A stretch of DNA of 64,000 bases from assembly GCA_945888595.1 (NCBI GenBank), contig CAMDAO010000001.1:24998-88997 (forward strand), read 5' to 3'. This DNA is from Chryseobacterium gleum. Its GTDB lineage: Bacteria; Bacteroidota; Bacteroidia; Flavobacteriales_D; Crocinitomicaceae. A program made the position numbers and the translations under genes. Positions 7,774 through 16,325 of the stretch are shown piece after piece. The notes under the pieces were generated by a model, which was given only the letters and a program-made list of their open reading frames with translations, had not been told where the DNA came from and did not search any database. Positions within the stretch are counted from its first letter, which is position 1. Every line of letters starts with the position of its first letter.

Positions 7774-8761
7774 AAAATAACTATATTTATGATGCTAAAT
7801 TAATCAAAATGAGTTTAGACAACAAAACAAAAGACGAAAGTACAATTGCGAGTCTTCATTTATTTGAAGAACAACAGCTGCGCACTGTTTGGGATTCAGA
7901 ACAAGAAAAGTGGTATATTTCTATAGTGGATGTAATAGAAGTACTTACAGGTACTGACCGACCAAGGAAGTATTGGAATGATTTGAAAACCAAACTTAAA
8001 AAGGAAGGCAGCCAGTTGTCCGAAAAAATCGGACAACTGAAAATGCAATCTTCTGATGGGAAGTATTACCAAACTGATGTAGCTGATACAGAACAACTTT
8101 TTCGTTTAATTCAATCTATTCCTTCACCTAAAGCAGAGCCTTTTAAACTTTGGTTGGCGCAAGTGGCAGCAGAAAGATTAGATGAATTACAAGACCCTGA
8201 GTTGAGTATTGATAGAGCTTTGGAACAATATCTGAAATTAGGTTATTCAGAAAACTGGATAAACCAAAGGTTGAAAAGCATTGAAATTCGGAAAGAAGTA
8301 ACAGATGAATGGAAAATGCGTGGTTTAAAAGAGGGATTACAGTTTGCAACGCTTACAGATATCATTACGAAAGCTTGGAGCGATAAAACAACCAAGGAGT
8401 ATAAAGTGCTAAAAGGATTGAAGAAAGAAAATCTAAGGGACAACATGACCAATACAGAGTTGATTTTAAATATGTTAGCTGAGGCTTCCACAAAAGACAT
8501 TTCCGTTGCAACCAATCCCAAAGATTTTGAAGAAAGTAAAATTGTAGCCAAACAAGGCGGTAATGTTGCCAATGTCGCACGGATGGAATTAGAAGCGAAA
8601 ACAGGTAAAAAAGTGGTATCCGAATTGAATGCAAAAGATGTTTTTAAAAGCATCGAGCAAGACAAAGCATCGAAGACAAAAAAGTAAAAAAAATAACATT
8701 TTATGTGAATAGATTGCTATTTTAACATCAGTTTCCTGCAAGGCATTTTACTTCAACAATT
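7531..8761. repeat. 17-bp perfect direct repeat bracketing the Bro-N gene
   Basis: ATTTTACTTCAACAATT is present at 7531-7547 and again at 8745-8761, in the same orientation, 1214 bp apart. The small ORF and the Bro-N gene lie between the copies. The right copy falls inside a decayed symporter reading frame. It could be a target duplication or recombination site of a small mobile segment. No integrase, transposase or terminal inverted repeats accompany it. Confidence 0.6.
7809..8687 (+). CDS. Bro-N domain protein, DinD-like
   Basis: A 292-residue protein. Residues about 18-120 match the Bro-N (BRO family / phage antirepressor) DNA-binding domain: LRTVWDSEQEKWYISIVDVIEVLTG, RKYWNDLKTKLKKEG and FRLIQSIPSPKAEPFKLWL. 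The C-terminal half resembles DNA-damage-inducible protein D of enterobacteria, with the block LKGLKKENLRDNMTNTEL followed by a Lys-rich tail. Bro-N proteins are found on phages and mobile islands, and DinD is LexA-regulated and inhibits RecA in E. coli. Function here is inferred only by family. The context (tRNA gene upstream, flanking 17-bp repeats, broken symporter tail downstream) fits acquired DNA. Confidence 0.82.
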   Translation: MSLDNKTKDESTIASLHLFEEQQLRTVWDSEQEKWYISIVDVIEVLTGTDRPRKYWNDLKTKLKKEGSQLSEKIGQLKMQSSDGKYYQTDVADTEQLFRLIQSIPSPKAEPFKLWLAQVAAERLDELQDPELSIDRALEQYLKLGYSENWINQRLKSIEIRKEVTDEWKMRGLKEGLQFATLTDIITKAWSDKTTKEYKVLKGLKKENLRDNMTNTELILNMLAEASTKDISVATNPKDFEESKIVAKQGGNVANVARMELEAKTGKKVVSELNAKDVFKSIEQDKASKTKK

Positions 8762-8944
8762 TTGACAACCATCACTTGGCTTATCGTCACATTTTTGACA
8801 CCCAAAGATGATGCAAGTACCTTAGCAAGATTTAAGGCAATATTGCCACCGAGAAAGAAGATTTTACAAAAAACAGGAATTTCGCTCTTGTTGGGAGTTT
8901 TAATGTTGCTATTTTTAATAGCAATGATTAAAACAATTATTTAA
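8746..8944 (+). pseudogene. C-terminal remnant of a sodium:solute symporter
   Basis: The frame reads FTSTILTTITWLIVTFLT and continues as TPKDDASTLARFKAILPP and a final hydrophobic segment ending MIKTII. This resembles the last two membrane helices and linker of Bacteroidota Na+/solute symporters (typically TWLIVTFLTKPxD). An in-frame stop at 8723-8725 and the absence of any upstream symporter sequence mean only the tail survives. It could alternatively be a stand-alone 60-residue membrane peptide starting at TTG 8762, but the symporter reading is more natural. Confidence 0.5.
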
Positions 8945-9088
8945 ATCTGATTTAATCATCTGACATTACAAAACCATTATTATTTCCCCTGGGCAGCAGA
9001 TTAGATGTGTGAAATCTTTTTTAGTATTCCCAATGTACTATTTTTCATTTTCAATCGTATTAAATAGAGTAACTAAACCCAAAACGCT

Positions 9089-9754
9089 ATGAAAAAAGTA
9101 ATTCTACTAATTGTTCTGCTGCTGAATGTTTATTTTCAAGCCCATTCGCAAATATATTCATACACTGGCAAGGCTTGGGGTTTTAGTACTTCTCTTCAAC
9201 CGTTTATTTGTTTATATCAGAAAAATGCAAAATTACAATGCGATGCATTTTCTGGGTCACTTGCTTTTTCAAAGAAAATAGCGAAAGGAATCTATCCTAC
9301 AATTGGTTATTCATTTACAAAAACAACGCAAGAAAAAAATACTAATGGAGAGAGAATTGACGGTAATGCTTTAGGTTTTAATGTTGGACATTCTATTAAT
9401 TCGTCGATTTTAATTCAAAAACATTTGCTTGTAACGCAAAGCAGACGTATTTCATCTGGCTGTTTCGTGCAAAGTTTGAGTTTAATTGTAGCGCCCGAAT
9501 ATAATTATATGTTCATTGATGGCAATCGAACAAATGTGTCAAAGGGCGAGTTTGCATTAAAAGCAGGAATTTGTTTATTTAACAGTTACTCCGGCACTGT
9601 TTCTAGAAATGTCTTGTGGGATGTATATTATAAAAAAGGATTTACTCCTATCGTTGCGTATGATGATCAGTTTGGGAAACAACAATTTTACAAAGATGAA
9701 ATTGGAATTCAAGTAAGATTTATCTTTCGTCAACGCTACGATTTTAGCAAATAA
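9089..9754 (+). CDS. exported protein, probable outer-membrane beta-barrel
   Basis: A 221-residue protein with a signal peptide (residues 1-20, ending AHS-Q). The rest alternates polar and aromatic residues in short strands, such as YPTIGYSFTKTTQ, LSLIVAPEYNYMFID and DEIGIQVRFIFRQRYDFSK. The C-terminus ends in aromatic-rich strands. This pattern suggests a small beta-barrel; I do not recognise the family. It is monocistronic, between the symporter remnant and the epimerase unit. The 334 bp before its start outside the remnant hold no clear promoter. Confidence 0.6.
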   Translation: MKKVILLIVLLLNVYFQAHSQIYSYTGKAWGFSTSLQPFICLYQKNAKLQCDAFSGSLAFSKKIAKGIYPTIGYSFTKTTQEKNTNGERIDGNALGFNVGHSINSSILIQKHLLVTQSRRISSGCFVQSLSLIVAPEYNYMFIDGNRTNVSKGEFALKAGICLFNSYSGTVSRNVLWDVYYKKGFTPIVAYDDQFGKQQFYKDEIGIQVRFIFRQRYDFSK

Positions 9755-9844
9755 ATAAGGTACTATTGTATTTTTATCACCGATAAAGAGTAGATCTTCT
9801 CAAAAATAAACCTAAATTTAGCATCTATCTAATAAATTTGGAGA

Positions 9845-9970
9845 ATGGCAAGAATTTCATCACTGCATACTGAACTTTTAAAAATTCAAGTAGTAACGGG
9901 CTTGGAATTAAAAATGAAAAAATTTGTAAGTAGCAATTTTGAAGGTTTTTCTTATAAAGAAATGATATGA
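9845..9970 (+). CDS. 41-residue ORF coupled to the epimerase gene
   Basis: ATG at 9845 to TGA at 9970 gives MARISSLHTELLKIQVVTGL and 21 more residues. The stop overlaps the ATG of the next gene in an ATGA arrangement, which favours translational coupling. A TAAATTTG box at 9833-9840 ends only 4 nt before the ATG, so the transcript might begin at or inside this start codon. No family is recognised. It may be a real small protein or a coupling leader. Confidence 0.4.
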   Translation: MARISSLHTELLKIQVVTGLELKMKKFVSSNFEGFSYKEMI

Positions 9971-10965
9971 TTTTAGTTACAGGAGGAACTGGATTATTGG
10001 GGAGTCATTTACTTTTTAAATTGACAGAAAAAAATAGTCGTATCAAAGCACTTTTTAGAAATGAAAAAAAAATAGAAGTCGTGCGCCGATTATTCATTTA
10101 CTATGACCCTGTGAATGGCCAGAAGCGATTTGATACGATTGAGTGGGTTCTATGCGATGTTCTTGATGTTATCAACTTGCACGAGACAATGCTCGACTGC
10201 CAATACGTATATCATTGTGCAGCAATTGTTTCTTTTCAAAAGCGTGATTTTTTCGCAATGATGAAAACAAATAGACAAGGCACAGCAAATATTGTAAACA
10301 GTTGTCTTGAAAATGGGATTCTTAAATTATGCTACGTTAGTTCAACAGCAGCAATTGGTGGTGAAGGAGAAGTGTCAATTTCAGAAGAAACTAAATGGAA
10401 ACAATCTCCTCAAACTTCAGGATATTCTATTACAAAATATTCTGCAGAAAAAGAGGTTTGGCGAGGAGTTGAAGAAGGATTGGATGTTGTAATTGTCAAT
10501 CCATGTGTAATTATTGGTGCTGGCGATTGGAATGAAAGTTCTTTAACCATTTTTAAAACCATTGCCTCTGGCTTAACATTTTATACCAACGGGGCAAATG
10601 CTTTTGTTGATGTTCGAGATGTATCTGATATCATGGTTCAATTGATGGAAAGCGCTATTAAAAATGAACGCTTTTTATGTATCGGGGAAAATAATTCATT
10701 TAAAAACCTCTTTGATTTAATTGCCTTAAAATTGAATAAAAAAGCTCCTTCTGTATTAGTTAAGCCTTGGTTAATGGGTATTACGTGGCGTTTCATTTGG
10801 CTTTTCACAACCCTTTTAGGTAAGAAGTCTGCCATTACGAGAGAAACGGCCAGAAGTGCATTTGGTACTACGATTTATGATTCGTCCAAAATCAAAAAAC
10901 AGTTGAATTTTCAATTTCGTTCCTTACATGAAATGGTCGAAAATGCGATTAAAGGGAGGATGTAA
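9967..10965 (+). CDS. NAD-dependent epimerase/dehydratase family protein
   Basis: An extended short-chain dehydrogenase of 332 residues. The dinucleotide-binding VTGGTGLLGSHLL starts at residue 4. The NAD-stabilising HCAAIVSF follows, then the catalytic Ser in YVSSTAAIGG and the Tyr/Lys pair in SGYSITKYSAEKEVW (YxxxK). VVIVNPCVIIGAGDW is the usual substrate-domain transition. The substrate could be a nucleotide sugar or a flavanone/sterol-like compound and cannot be told from sequence. Its start overlaps the stop of the 41-residue ORF. Confidence 0.85.
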   Translation: MILVTGGTGLLGSHLLFKLTEKNSRIKALFRNEKKIEVVRRLFIYYDPVNGQKRFDTIEWVLCDVLDVINLHETMLDCQYVYHCAAIVSFQKRDFFAMMKTNRQGTANIVNSCLENGILKLCYVSSTAAIGGEGEVSISEETKWKQSPQTSGYSITKYSAEKEVWRGVEEGLDVVIVNPCVIIGAGDWNESSLTIFKTIASGLTFYTNGANAFVDVRDVSDIMVQLMESAIKNERFLCIGENNSFKNLFDLIALKLNKKAPSVLVKPWLMGITWRFIWLFTTLLGKKSAITRETARSAFGTTIYDSSKIKKQLNFQFRSLHEMVENAIKGRM

Positions 10966-11058
10966 CTTTATAACCTCAGTTGTTTAATTTCATTAGGTAA
11001 ATGATAATAAGATAAAATCAACGCTAGTATCCGATCAAGTTTTACCTTGTTATTGTTG

Positions 11059-11091
11059 AATCGAGAAATAATTTATAATTCTTTCTCGATT
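11059..11091 (+). promoter_or_regulatory. 10-bp inverted repeat upstream of metB
   Basis: AATCGAGAAA at 11059-11068 is perfectly complementary to TTTCTCGATT at 11082-11091 with a 13-nt spacer. It lies 97 bp before the metB ATG. It is not followed by a T run, so an operator or RNA hairpin is more likely than a terminator. No known SAM riboswitch core was recognised. Confidence 0.35.
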
Positions 11092-11187
11092 GCTAAAGTA
11101 CTACATAGCTTGCAACGAGTTTGTTTTTGATGCTTTTTCTATTAATTTTACGCTACCAAAAACAAAATAAACACAATACTAATAATT

Positions 11188-12327
11188 ATGAAATTCGGTA
11201 CAAAAGCAATACATGCTGGTGTTCATCCAGATGAATCAACAGGTGCAATTATGACACCCATCTATCAAACATCAACGTATGTGCAAGATGGCGTTGGGAA
11301 TCATAAGGGATATGAGTACTCTCGAACTTTAAATCCAACGCGTCATGCCTTAGAAAAAAATATTGCGGCCATTGAAAACGGGAAGCATGGTGCTTGTTTT
11401 GGTTCTGGTTTAGCAGCGATTGATTGCGTTATTAAAATGTTGAATCCTGGTGATGAGGTAATTTCTACAAATGATTTATACGGAGGTTCATATCGACTTT
11501 TCAATACTATTTTTGGAAAATATGGAATTAAATTTCATTACGTAGGTATGGAAAATCCAGGGGATGTTGAGGCATTGGTAAATGAAAATACAAAATTGAT
11601 TTGGGTTGAAACTCCGACAAACCCTATGATGAATATTGTCGACATTGAAGCAATGGCTAAAATTGCTAAAAAGGCAAATGCTTGGCTTTGTGTTGATAAT
11701 ACATTCGCTACTCCTTATTTGCAAAATCCGTTAGATTTAGGGGCTGATATTGTAATGCACTCGGTAACAAAATATCTTGGTGGTCATTCAGATGTGGTGA
11801 TGGGTGCTTTGGTCACTTCCGATGATGCGATTGCAGGGGAAATGTATCGAATTCAAAATTCATCGGGTGCAGTGTGTGGTCCAATGGATTCATTTTTAGT
11901 ACTTCGTGGAATTAAAACACTTCATTTACGTGTTCAACGTCATTGTGAAAATGGAGTTGTTGTTGCTCATTTCTTAGCAACTCATCCAAAAGTTGATAAA
12001 GTATATTGGCCAGGGTTTGAAACTCATCCGAATCATGCAGTAGCCAAAAAGCAAATGCGTGGGTTTGGGGGAATGATTTCCTTTACGTTAAAAGGAAACA
12101 AAATAGAAGATGCACACAGAATTGTGAAAGATATGAAGATTTTTGTTTTAGCGGAATCGTTAGGCGGTGTTGAATCTTTAATTGGTCATCCAGCAACAAT
12201 GACACATGCGTCCATTCCAAAAGAAGAAAGAGAAAAAACAGGTGTGGTAGATTCTTTAATTCGCTTAAGTGTAGGAATCGAAGATGTGGAAGATTTAATA
12301 GAAGATTTAAAACAAGCGTTGGCTTAA
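11188..12327 (+). CDS. metB: cystathionine gamma-synthase / lyase family PLP enzyme
   Basis: A 379-residue member of the Cys/Met metabolism PLP enzymes. It probably joins O-acyl-homoserine and cysteine to cystathionine, or catalyses the reverse gamma-lyase reaction. The Schiff-base lysine is Lys195 in HSVTKYLGGHSD. The cofactor-binding YSRTLNPTRHALE and FGSGLAAID motifs, ETPTNPMM and the C-terminal ESLGGVESLIGHPATMTH are all present. Synthase and lyase cannot be separated reliably by sequence, and PGAP-style annotation usually gives gamma-synthase for these flavobacterial forms. A strong terminator follows. Confidence 0.88.
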   Translation: MKFGTKAIHAGVHPDESTGAIMTPIYQTSTYVQDGVGNHKGYEYSRTLNPTRHALEKNIAAIENGKHGACFGSGLAAIDCVIKMLNPGDEVISTNDLYGGSYRLFNTIFGKYGIKFHYVGMENPGDVEALVNENTKLIWVETPTNPMMNIVDIEAMAKIAKKANAWLCVDNTFATPYLQNPLDLGADIVMHSVTKYLGGHSDVVMGALVTSDDAIAGEMYRIQNSSGAVCGPMDSFLVLRGIKTLHLRVQRHCENGVVVAHFLATHPKVDKVYWPGFETHPNHAVAKKQMRGFGGMISFTLKGNKIEDAHRIVKDMKIFVLAESLGGVESLIGHPATMTHASIPKEEREKTGVVDSLIRLSVGIEDVEDLIEDLKQALA

Positions 12328-12345
12328 TAAAATGTAACTAGTTTG

Positions 12346-12380
12346 AATCCACGATTGAGTTTCTCGATCGTGGATTTTTT
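12346..12380. terminator. strong bidirectional terminator after metB
   Basis: AATCCACGATTGAG at 12346-12359 pairs with CTCGATCGTGGATT at 12363-12376. This gives a 14-bp stem (one T-G pair), a TTT loop and T-rich sequence after it. It sits between the convergent stops of metB and the amidohydrolase gene, and the A-rich side could serve the minus strand. Confidence 0.85.
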
Positions 12381-12410
12381 ATTTATAATTGGAAAAAACA
12401 CTTCATTCCT

Positions 12411-15400
12411 CTAATGCGCATTTACTTCTTCCAATGCTTCTTCTCCAATAGTGTCGCAATGAAAATGTCCTTTTTTCTTTTTTATAAAAGGTTGTTTTGA
12501 ATCGCCTTCTTCATTGGATTCAAGCATTTTTGAAATAATTCTTGCTTTTTCTTCTTGATTTTTTATTTGCATCATTGAATCGCGTTCCATATCATAGAGG
12601 ATTTCTCCATCAATAACAGTCATCTGAACTTTTGCTTCAATACTGAGCGGGTTGTCGGTCCAAAGCACAATATCAGCATCTTTCCCAACCAATAAACTTC
12701 CCATTTTTGTATCTAAATGGAGTAATTTTGCAGGATTGAGTGTCACCATCTTCCAAGCCTCTTCTTCAGACATTCCGCCATATTTAACACTTTTTGCCGC
12801 TTCTTGATTTAGCCTTCTTCCCATTTCTGCATCATCCGAATTAATGGCTACGACTACTCCTTGATCTGACATAATTTTAGCATTGTAAGGAATGGCATCA
12901 TTTACTTCAAATTTATATGCCCACCAATCTGAAAAAGTAGAGGCGCCTGCTCCATGTGCGGCCATTTTATCAGCGACTTTGTATCCTTCCAAAATATGAG
13001 TAAAAGTATTTACTTTGAATCCCATGGAATCAGCAACGTGCATTAACATCATAATTTCAGATTGCACATAGGAATGACAGGTTATAAATCGTTCATGGTT
13101 TAAAATTTCCCATAAAGCTTCTAGTTCCAAGTCTTTTCTTGGAGCAACTCTAGTATTTTTATTCCCTTCCTTGTAGCTAACCCATTCGTTATGATAAACG
13201 TTTGCACGCGTAAATCCATCATAAAAAATTTGTTCTACACCCATTCTCGTCTGCGGAAAACGCACACCATCTCCATAATTTGATTGTTTTACATTCTCGC
13301 CCAGGGCACACTTAATAAATTTGGGTGCATTTGGAATCAACATATCATTGGGTGAATATCCCCATTTCAGTTTTATTAAAGCGGATTGACCTCCAATGGT
13401 GTTGGCAGAACCATGCAGTAATTGCGCTGCGGTAACACCACCTGCAATTTGACGGTAAATGGAAATATCGTCATTGGTAACTACTTCGCTGATATTAACT
13501 TCCGCAGTTATCGATTGCCCGCCTTCATTGACGCCTTTTGAAATGGCAATATGAGAATGCTCGTCAATTATCCCAGAAGTAACATGTTGTCCATTTGCAT
13601 CCATTTCTACTGCTCCCAACGGAACTGTAAAATCGTCTGTTCCTACATAGGTAATCTTACCTTTTTCACAAACAATCGTTGCCTTTTTTAAAATTCCTTC
13701 TTTTTCGTTGGTCCAAATGGTCGCATTTCTAATTACAAGTGGTTTATTTCCTGGCAAACTGTCAAAACCATACGCCATGTTCGGGTACCAAATTTTTGAA
13801 TTGAAGGTAGAATCTATTTTAACTTTAGTACTTTCATTCGTTGCTTTTGGGTCTTTAGAATTTTTAATGGCTGACCATTTAATCCATTTTCCCGTCGGTA
13901 ATATTCCATCTCCTTCAAATATCCCTAATTTACTATTAACAACGCCATGAAGGTTAACGCTTCCTTTCCAGTTTTTATCATCAACATTGAACTGAATTGT
14001 TACGTCATTATCAATTAATTTGGTAATTGCTGTGGCAAAAACGGTATCGATTTTAGTAATTCCAGTTTTGAGATCTGTAGTTTGTTTAAGCGTTAGTACT
14101 TTTCCAATGGGGCGATCAAGGGTTCCTGTATATTCAAGTGGATATTGCACCCCTTCCAATAAGATATTGTATTTTCCTCTTAGATCATGAGAAATTGTCA
14201 TTTCATATACTTTTTGCACGCCAAGGATCCATGCTTCCATCACTTTGGCCTCTTCCTCAAAGGGATTCTTGTCAAAAACCGTAAAACTAGCTTTTTTACC
14301 TACTTCAATGCTTCCAAAATCTTTTTCAATTTTTAGGAGTTTGGCTGGCTCAAGTGTTAATGCGTTCAATGCTTGTGACGCAGTAAAACCTCTTTCAATC
14401 GATTTTCGCATATTTTTCCAGAAACTTTCTGCGTTTTTTTGACCAAAGGAAGAAATGGAAAAAGAAATTTTATTTTGAGCTAGTAAAAACGGATTCGAAG
14501 GTGCTAAGTCCCAATGCTTCAATTCGCTCAAGGGTATTTCTTTTGATACATACGGATCTTGAATCTCAAATGCTTCAGGGAAGTTCAATGGAATAATCAG
14601 GTGATTTTTAATCGATTTTAACTGATCAATAACTGCATACTCATCTCCAGAACCAAAAATCGAAAAATTATAATTGAATTCACTTCCAATTTTTGCCGCT
14701 CGGAATATTTCCCATTTATCTTCTACTTTAAAGATCATTGGAAGGAGTACTTGTTTTTCTAATGCGTTTAAGGAAAGATTTCCTTCCAATTTAGTTGAAT
14801 TTACATACCATTGGAGGTCATAAAAAGCTTGACGAAGTAAGGCAATACTTCCCATTTGCGAGGATGGATATGTTTGAGTGGAAGCTCCTGTTTTAAAAGA
14901 GAAAAAACTAGCCGCTGAAGGCTGAATCATTTGTTGATTAATATCTGCATCGCCCAAAGAAACCAATGCTCCTGTTCCTCTTGAAATTCCATCTTGAACA
15001 TGGGTTACCGCTAATCCAAACCCCATTTTTATCAGTTCATCATTGGCTTTCGCATTGATTTCATAGATGGAGCTGGCTTCTATCTCTGGATGTATACTTT
15101 CGTTCCAATAATAAGATCCTTTCTTAGTGGTTTCAATTGAATTTTTATTTCTGTAGGAAGTCAAGCCCTTTGATTCTTGCAATCCAACGCTGCTGTAGCT
15201 TTCAATAAATGCTGGAATAATTGTCTTTCCTGAATAATCGATGATTACGGCATCTTTAGGAGCAGAGACTGTTACTCCTACTTCAATTATTTCATTATTT
15301 TTTATTAAAATCGAGCCATTTTTAATTGTTTTCGATGGGGAAACTAGTATCGTAGCATTTTTTAAAACAAAGGAGGATGAAATGGATGCTTTTAAGCCAT

Positions 15401-15470
15401 TCGTAGGAGCAATATCTTGACAGTAAACGGTCGAAATATAAAGTGTAATGACGGATAAAAAGTATTTCAT
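12411..15470 (-). CDS. tandem amidohydrolase family protein, exported
   Basis: A 1019-residue protein with a signal peptide (residues 1-17, ending VYC-Q) and two amidohydrolase-like halves. The C-terminal half carries the expected metal site: IIDEHSHIAISKG at about residue 636, then ITCHSYVQSE, FTHILEG and VAINSDDAE. The N-terminal half keeps the fold's beta-sandwich signature (GKTIIPAFIESYSSVGL, LEPAKLLKIEKDFGSIEVGK). The HxH position there is replaced by ESYSS, so that half should not bind metals in the usual way. Related long proteins are common in Bacteroidota and are annotated only as amidohydrolases; the substrate is unknown. The His-rich C-terminus (KKKGHFHCDTIGEE) is notable. Confidence 0.85.
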   Translation of the reverse strand: MKYFLSVITLYISTVYCQDIAPTNGLKASISSSFVLKNATILVSPSKTIKNGSILIKNNEIIEVGVTVSAPKDAVIIDYSGKTIIPAFIESYSSVGLQESKGLTSYRNKNSIETTKKGSYYWNESIHPEIEASSIYEINAKANDELIKMGFGLAVTHVQDGISRGTGALVSLGDADINQQMIQPSAASFFSFKTGASTQTYPSSQMGSIALLRQAFYDLQWYVNSTKLEGNLSLNALEKQVLLPMIFKVEDKWEIFRAAKIGSEFNYNFSIFGSGDEYAVIDQLKSIKNHLIIPLNFPEAFEIQDPYVSKEIPLSELKHWDLAPSNPFLLAQNKISFSISSFGQKNAESFWKNMRKSIERGFTASQALNALTLEPAKLLKIEKDFGSIEVGKKASFTVFDKNPFEEEAKVMEAWILGVQKVYEMTISHDLRGKYNILLEGVQYPLEYTGTLDRPIGKVLTLKQTTDLKTGITKIDTVFATAITKLIDNDVTIQFNVDDKNWKGSVNLHGVVNSKLGIFEGDGILPTGKWIKWSAIKNSKDPKATNESTKVKIDSTFNSKIWYPNMAYGFDSLPGNKPLVIRNATIWTNEKEGILKKATIVCEKGKITYVGTDDFTVPLGAVEMDANGQHVTSGIIDEHSHIAISKGVNEGGQSITAEVNISEVVTNDDISIYRQIAGGVTAAQLLHGSANTIGGQSALIKLKWGYSPNDMLIPNAPKFIKCALGENVKQSNYGDGVRFPQTRMGVEQIFYDGFTRANVYHNEWVSYKEGNKNTRVAPRKDLELEALWEILNHERFITCHSYVQSEIMMLMHVADSMGFKVNTFTHILEGYKVADKMAAHGAGASTFSDWWAYKFEVNDAIPYNAKIMSDQGVVVAINSDDAEMGRRLNQEAAKSVKYGGMSEEEAWKMVTLNPAKLLHLDTKMGSLLVGKDADIVLWTDNPLSIEAKVQMTVIDGEILYDMERDSMMQIKNQEEKARIISKMLESNEEGDSKQPFIKKKKGHFHCDTIGEEALEEVNAH

Positions 15471-15557
15471 AGTTTTTTTACATCTGATAAGATGGTGAAA
15501 TTAGTGAAAAGCAATTAATTGTTTACTATTTCTAGTAGGTCAATTGGTCTTTTTGCT

Positions 15558-15565
15558 TATTTTTG
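15558..15565 (+). promoter_or_regulatory. candidate -7 box for the membrane protein-cytochrome-hflX operon
   Basis: TATTTTTG matches TAnnTTTG and ends 14 nt before the ATG at 15580. A correctly spaced TTG was not found. The box also argues against the longer TTG start at 15544, which would lie upstream of transcription. Confidence 0.42.
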
Positions 15566-15579
15566 TTAAAAAAGAATAT

Positions 15580-16011
15580 ATGTATCAAGCACTTCTGCAT
15601 GCGCACTCAGGCTTAAGATGGGTAGCATTAATACTATTAATAGCAGCAATTATTACAGCAATCTCCGCTAAAAGAAAGGGAGAGTATACGTCAAAACATA
15701 AAAAATTGAACTTATTTGCAATGATTTTCTTGCATGTTCAAATTTTAATTGGAAGTCTTTTATATTTTCAATCACCAAAAGGATTTATTAGTAAAGATCC
15801 TGTTCTGATTCGATTTTTCGTGATGGAGCATTTATCGATGATGGTTATTGCAGCTGTTTTAGTCACGATTGGAAGAAAGAAGGCCGAAAAAGCGCTTGCG
15901 CCAATTGTTAAACACCAGAAAATTATAGTTTGGTATTCGATTTCACTTTTGCTTATTTTGGCTTCTATTCCTTGGCCATTTAGAAAAGCCTTAGGAGGAG
16001 CATGGTTTTAA
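15580..16011 (+). CDS. four-helix membrane protein, cytochrome B-like
   Basis: A 143-residue inner-membrane protein from the ATG at 15580. Four hydrophobic segments start with YQALLHAHSGLRWVALILL and end near SISLLLILASIPWPF. Conserved His residues occur near helix ends: HAHSG in helix 1, FLHVQILIG in helix 2 and MEHLSMM in helix 3. This is compatible with haem or metal ligation, and Bacteroidota homologues are often labelled cytochrome B, but no biochemical role is established from sequence. The next gene, a c-type cytochrome, overlaps its stop by 10 nt, supporting a joint electron-transfer role (inference). Confidence 0.65.
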   Translation: MYQALLHAHSGLRWVALILLIAAIITAISAKRKGEYTSKHKKLNLFAMIFLHVQILIGSLLYFQSPKGFISKDPVLIRFFVMEHLSMMVIAAVLVTIGRKKAEKALAPIVKHQKIIVWYSISLLLILASIPWPFRKALGGAWF

Positions 16012-16325
16012 AGATTTTCATCGCAGGACTAGTTTTAAGCTGTCTTTCTTGTTCTTCTGACGCTTCCATTGAACCTTTGGAGAATAAGCCTTTTACTCAA
16101 AAAGATGCTGTGAATTTATATACAGTAAAATGCAGTTCTTGCCATGGTTCGGACGGGAAATTAGGATTGTCCGGAGCGAAAGATTTGTCCATCAGTAAAT
16201 TGTCGGACGATCAGATTTTGCAAACCATTAAAATGGGAAAAAATGTGATGCCTTCTTTTGAAGGATCGATTTCTAATGAACAAATGAAAATGTTAATACC
16301 GGTTGTCAAATCACTAAGAAAGTAA
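16002..16325 (+). CDS. small c-type cytochrome lipoprotein
   Basis: A 107-residue class I cytochrome c domain. The haem attachment site is CSSCH (Cys44, Cys47, His48). The likely distal ligand is Met83 in GKNVMPSFEG. The N-terminus is a short signal with lipobox-like Cys at 14 or 17, suggesting a membrane-tethered periplasmic protein. It overlaps the preceding membrane protein and shares one nucleotide (TAATG) with hflX, so the three genes form a tightly coupled operon. It probably shuttles electrons at the membrane; the partners are unknown. Confidence 0.85.
   Translation: MVLKIFIAGLVLSCLSCSSDASIEPLENKPFTQKDAVNLYTVKCSSCHGSDGKLGLSGAKDLSISKLSDDQILQTIKMGKNVMPSFEGSISNEQMKMLIPVVKSLRK

Noticed and set aside
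8980-8996. Possible attachment site matching the tRNA-Leu 3' end (CCCTGGG)
   Set aside because: Only seven contiguous bases match and no integrase is present, so the similarity is not distinguishable from chance.
11059-11187. SAM riboswitch upstream of metB
   Set aside because: There is an inverted repeat, but none of the conserved SAM riboswitch core elements could be recognised.
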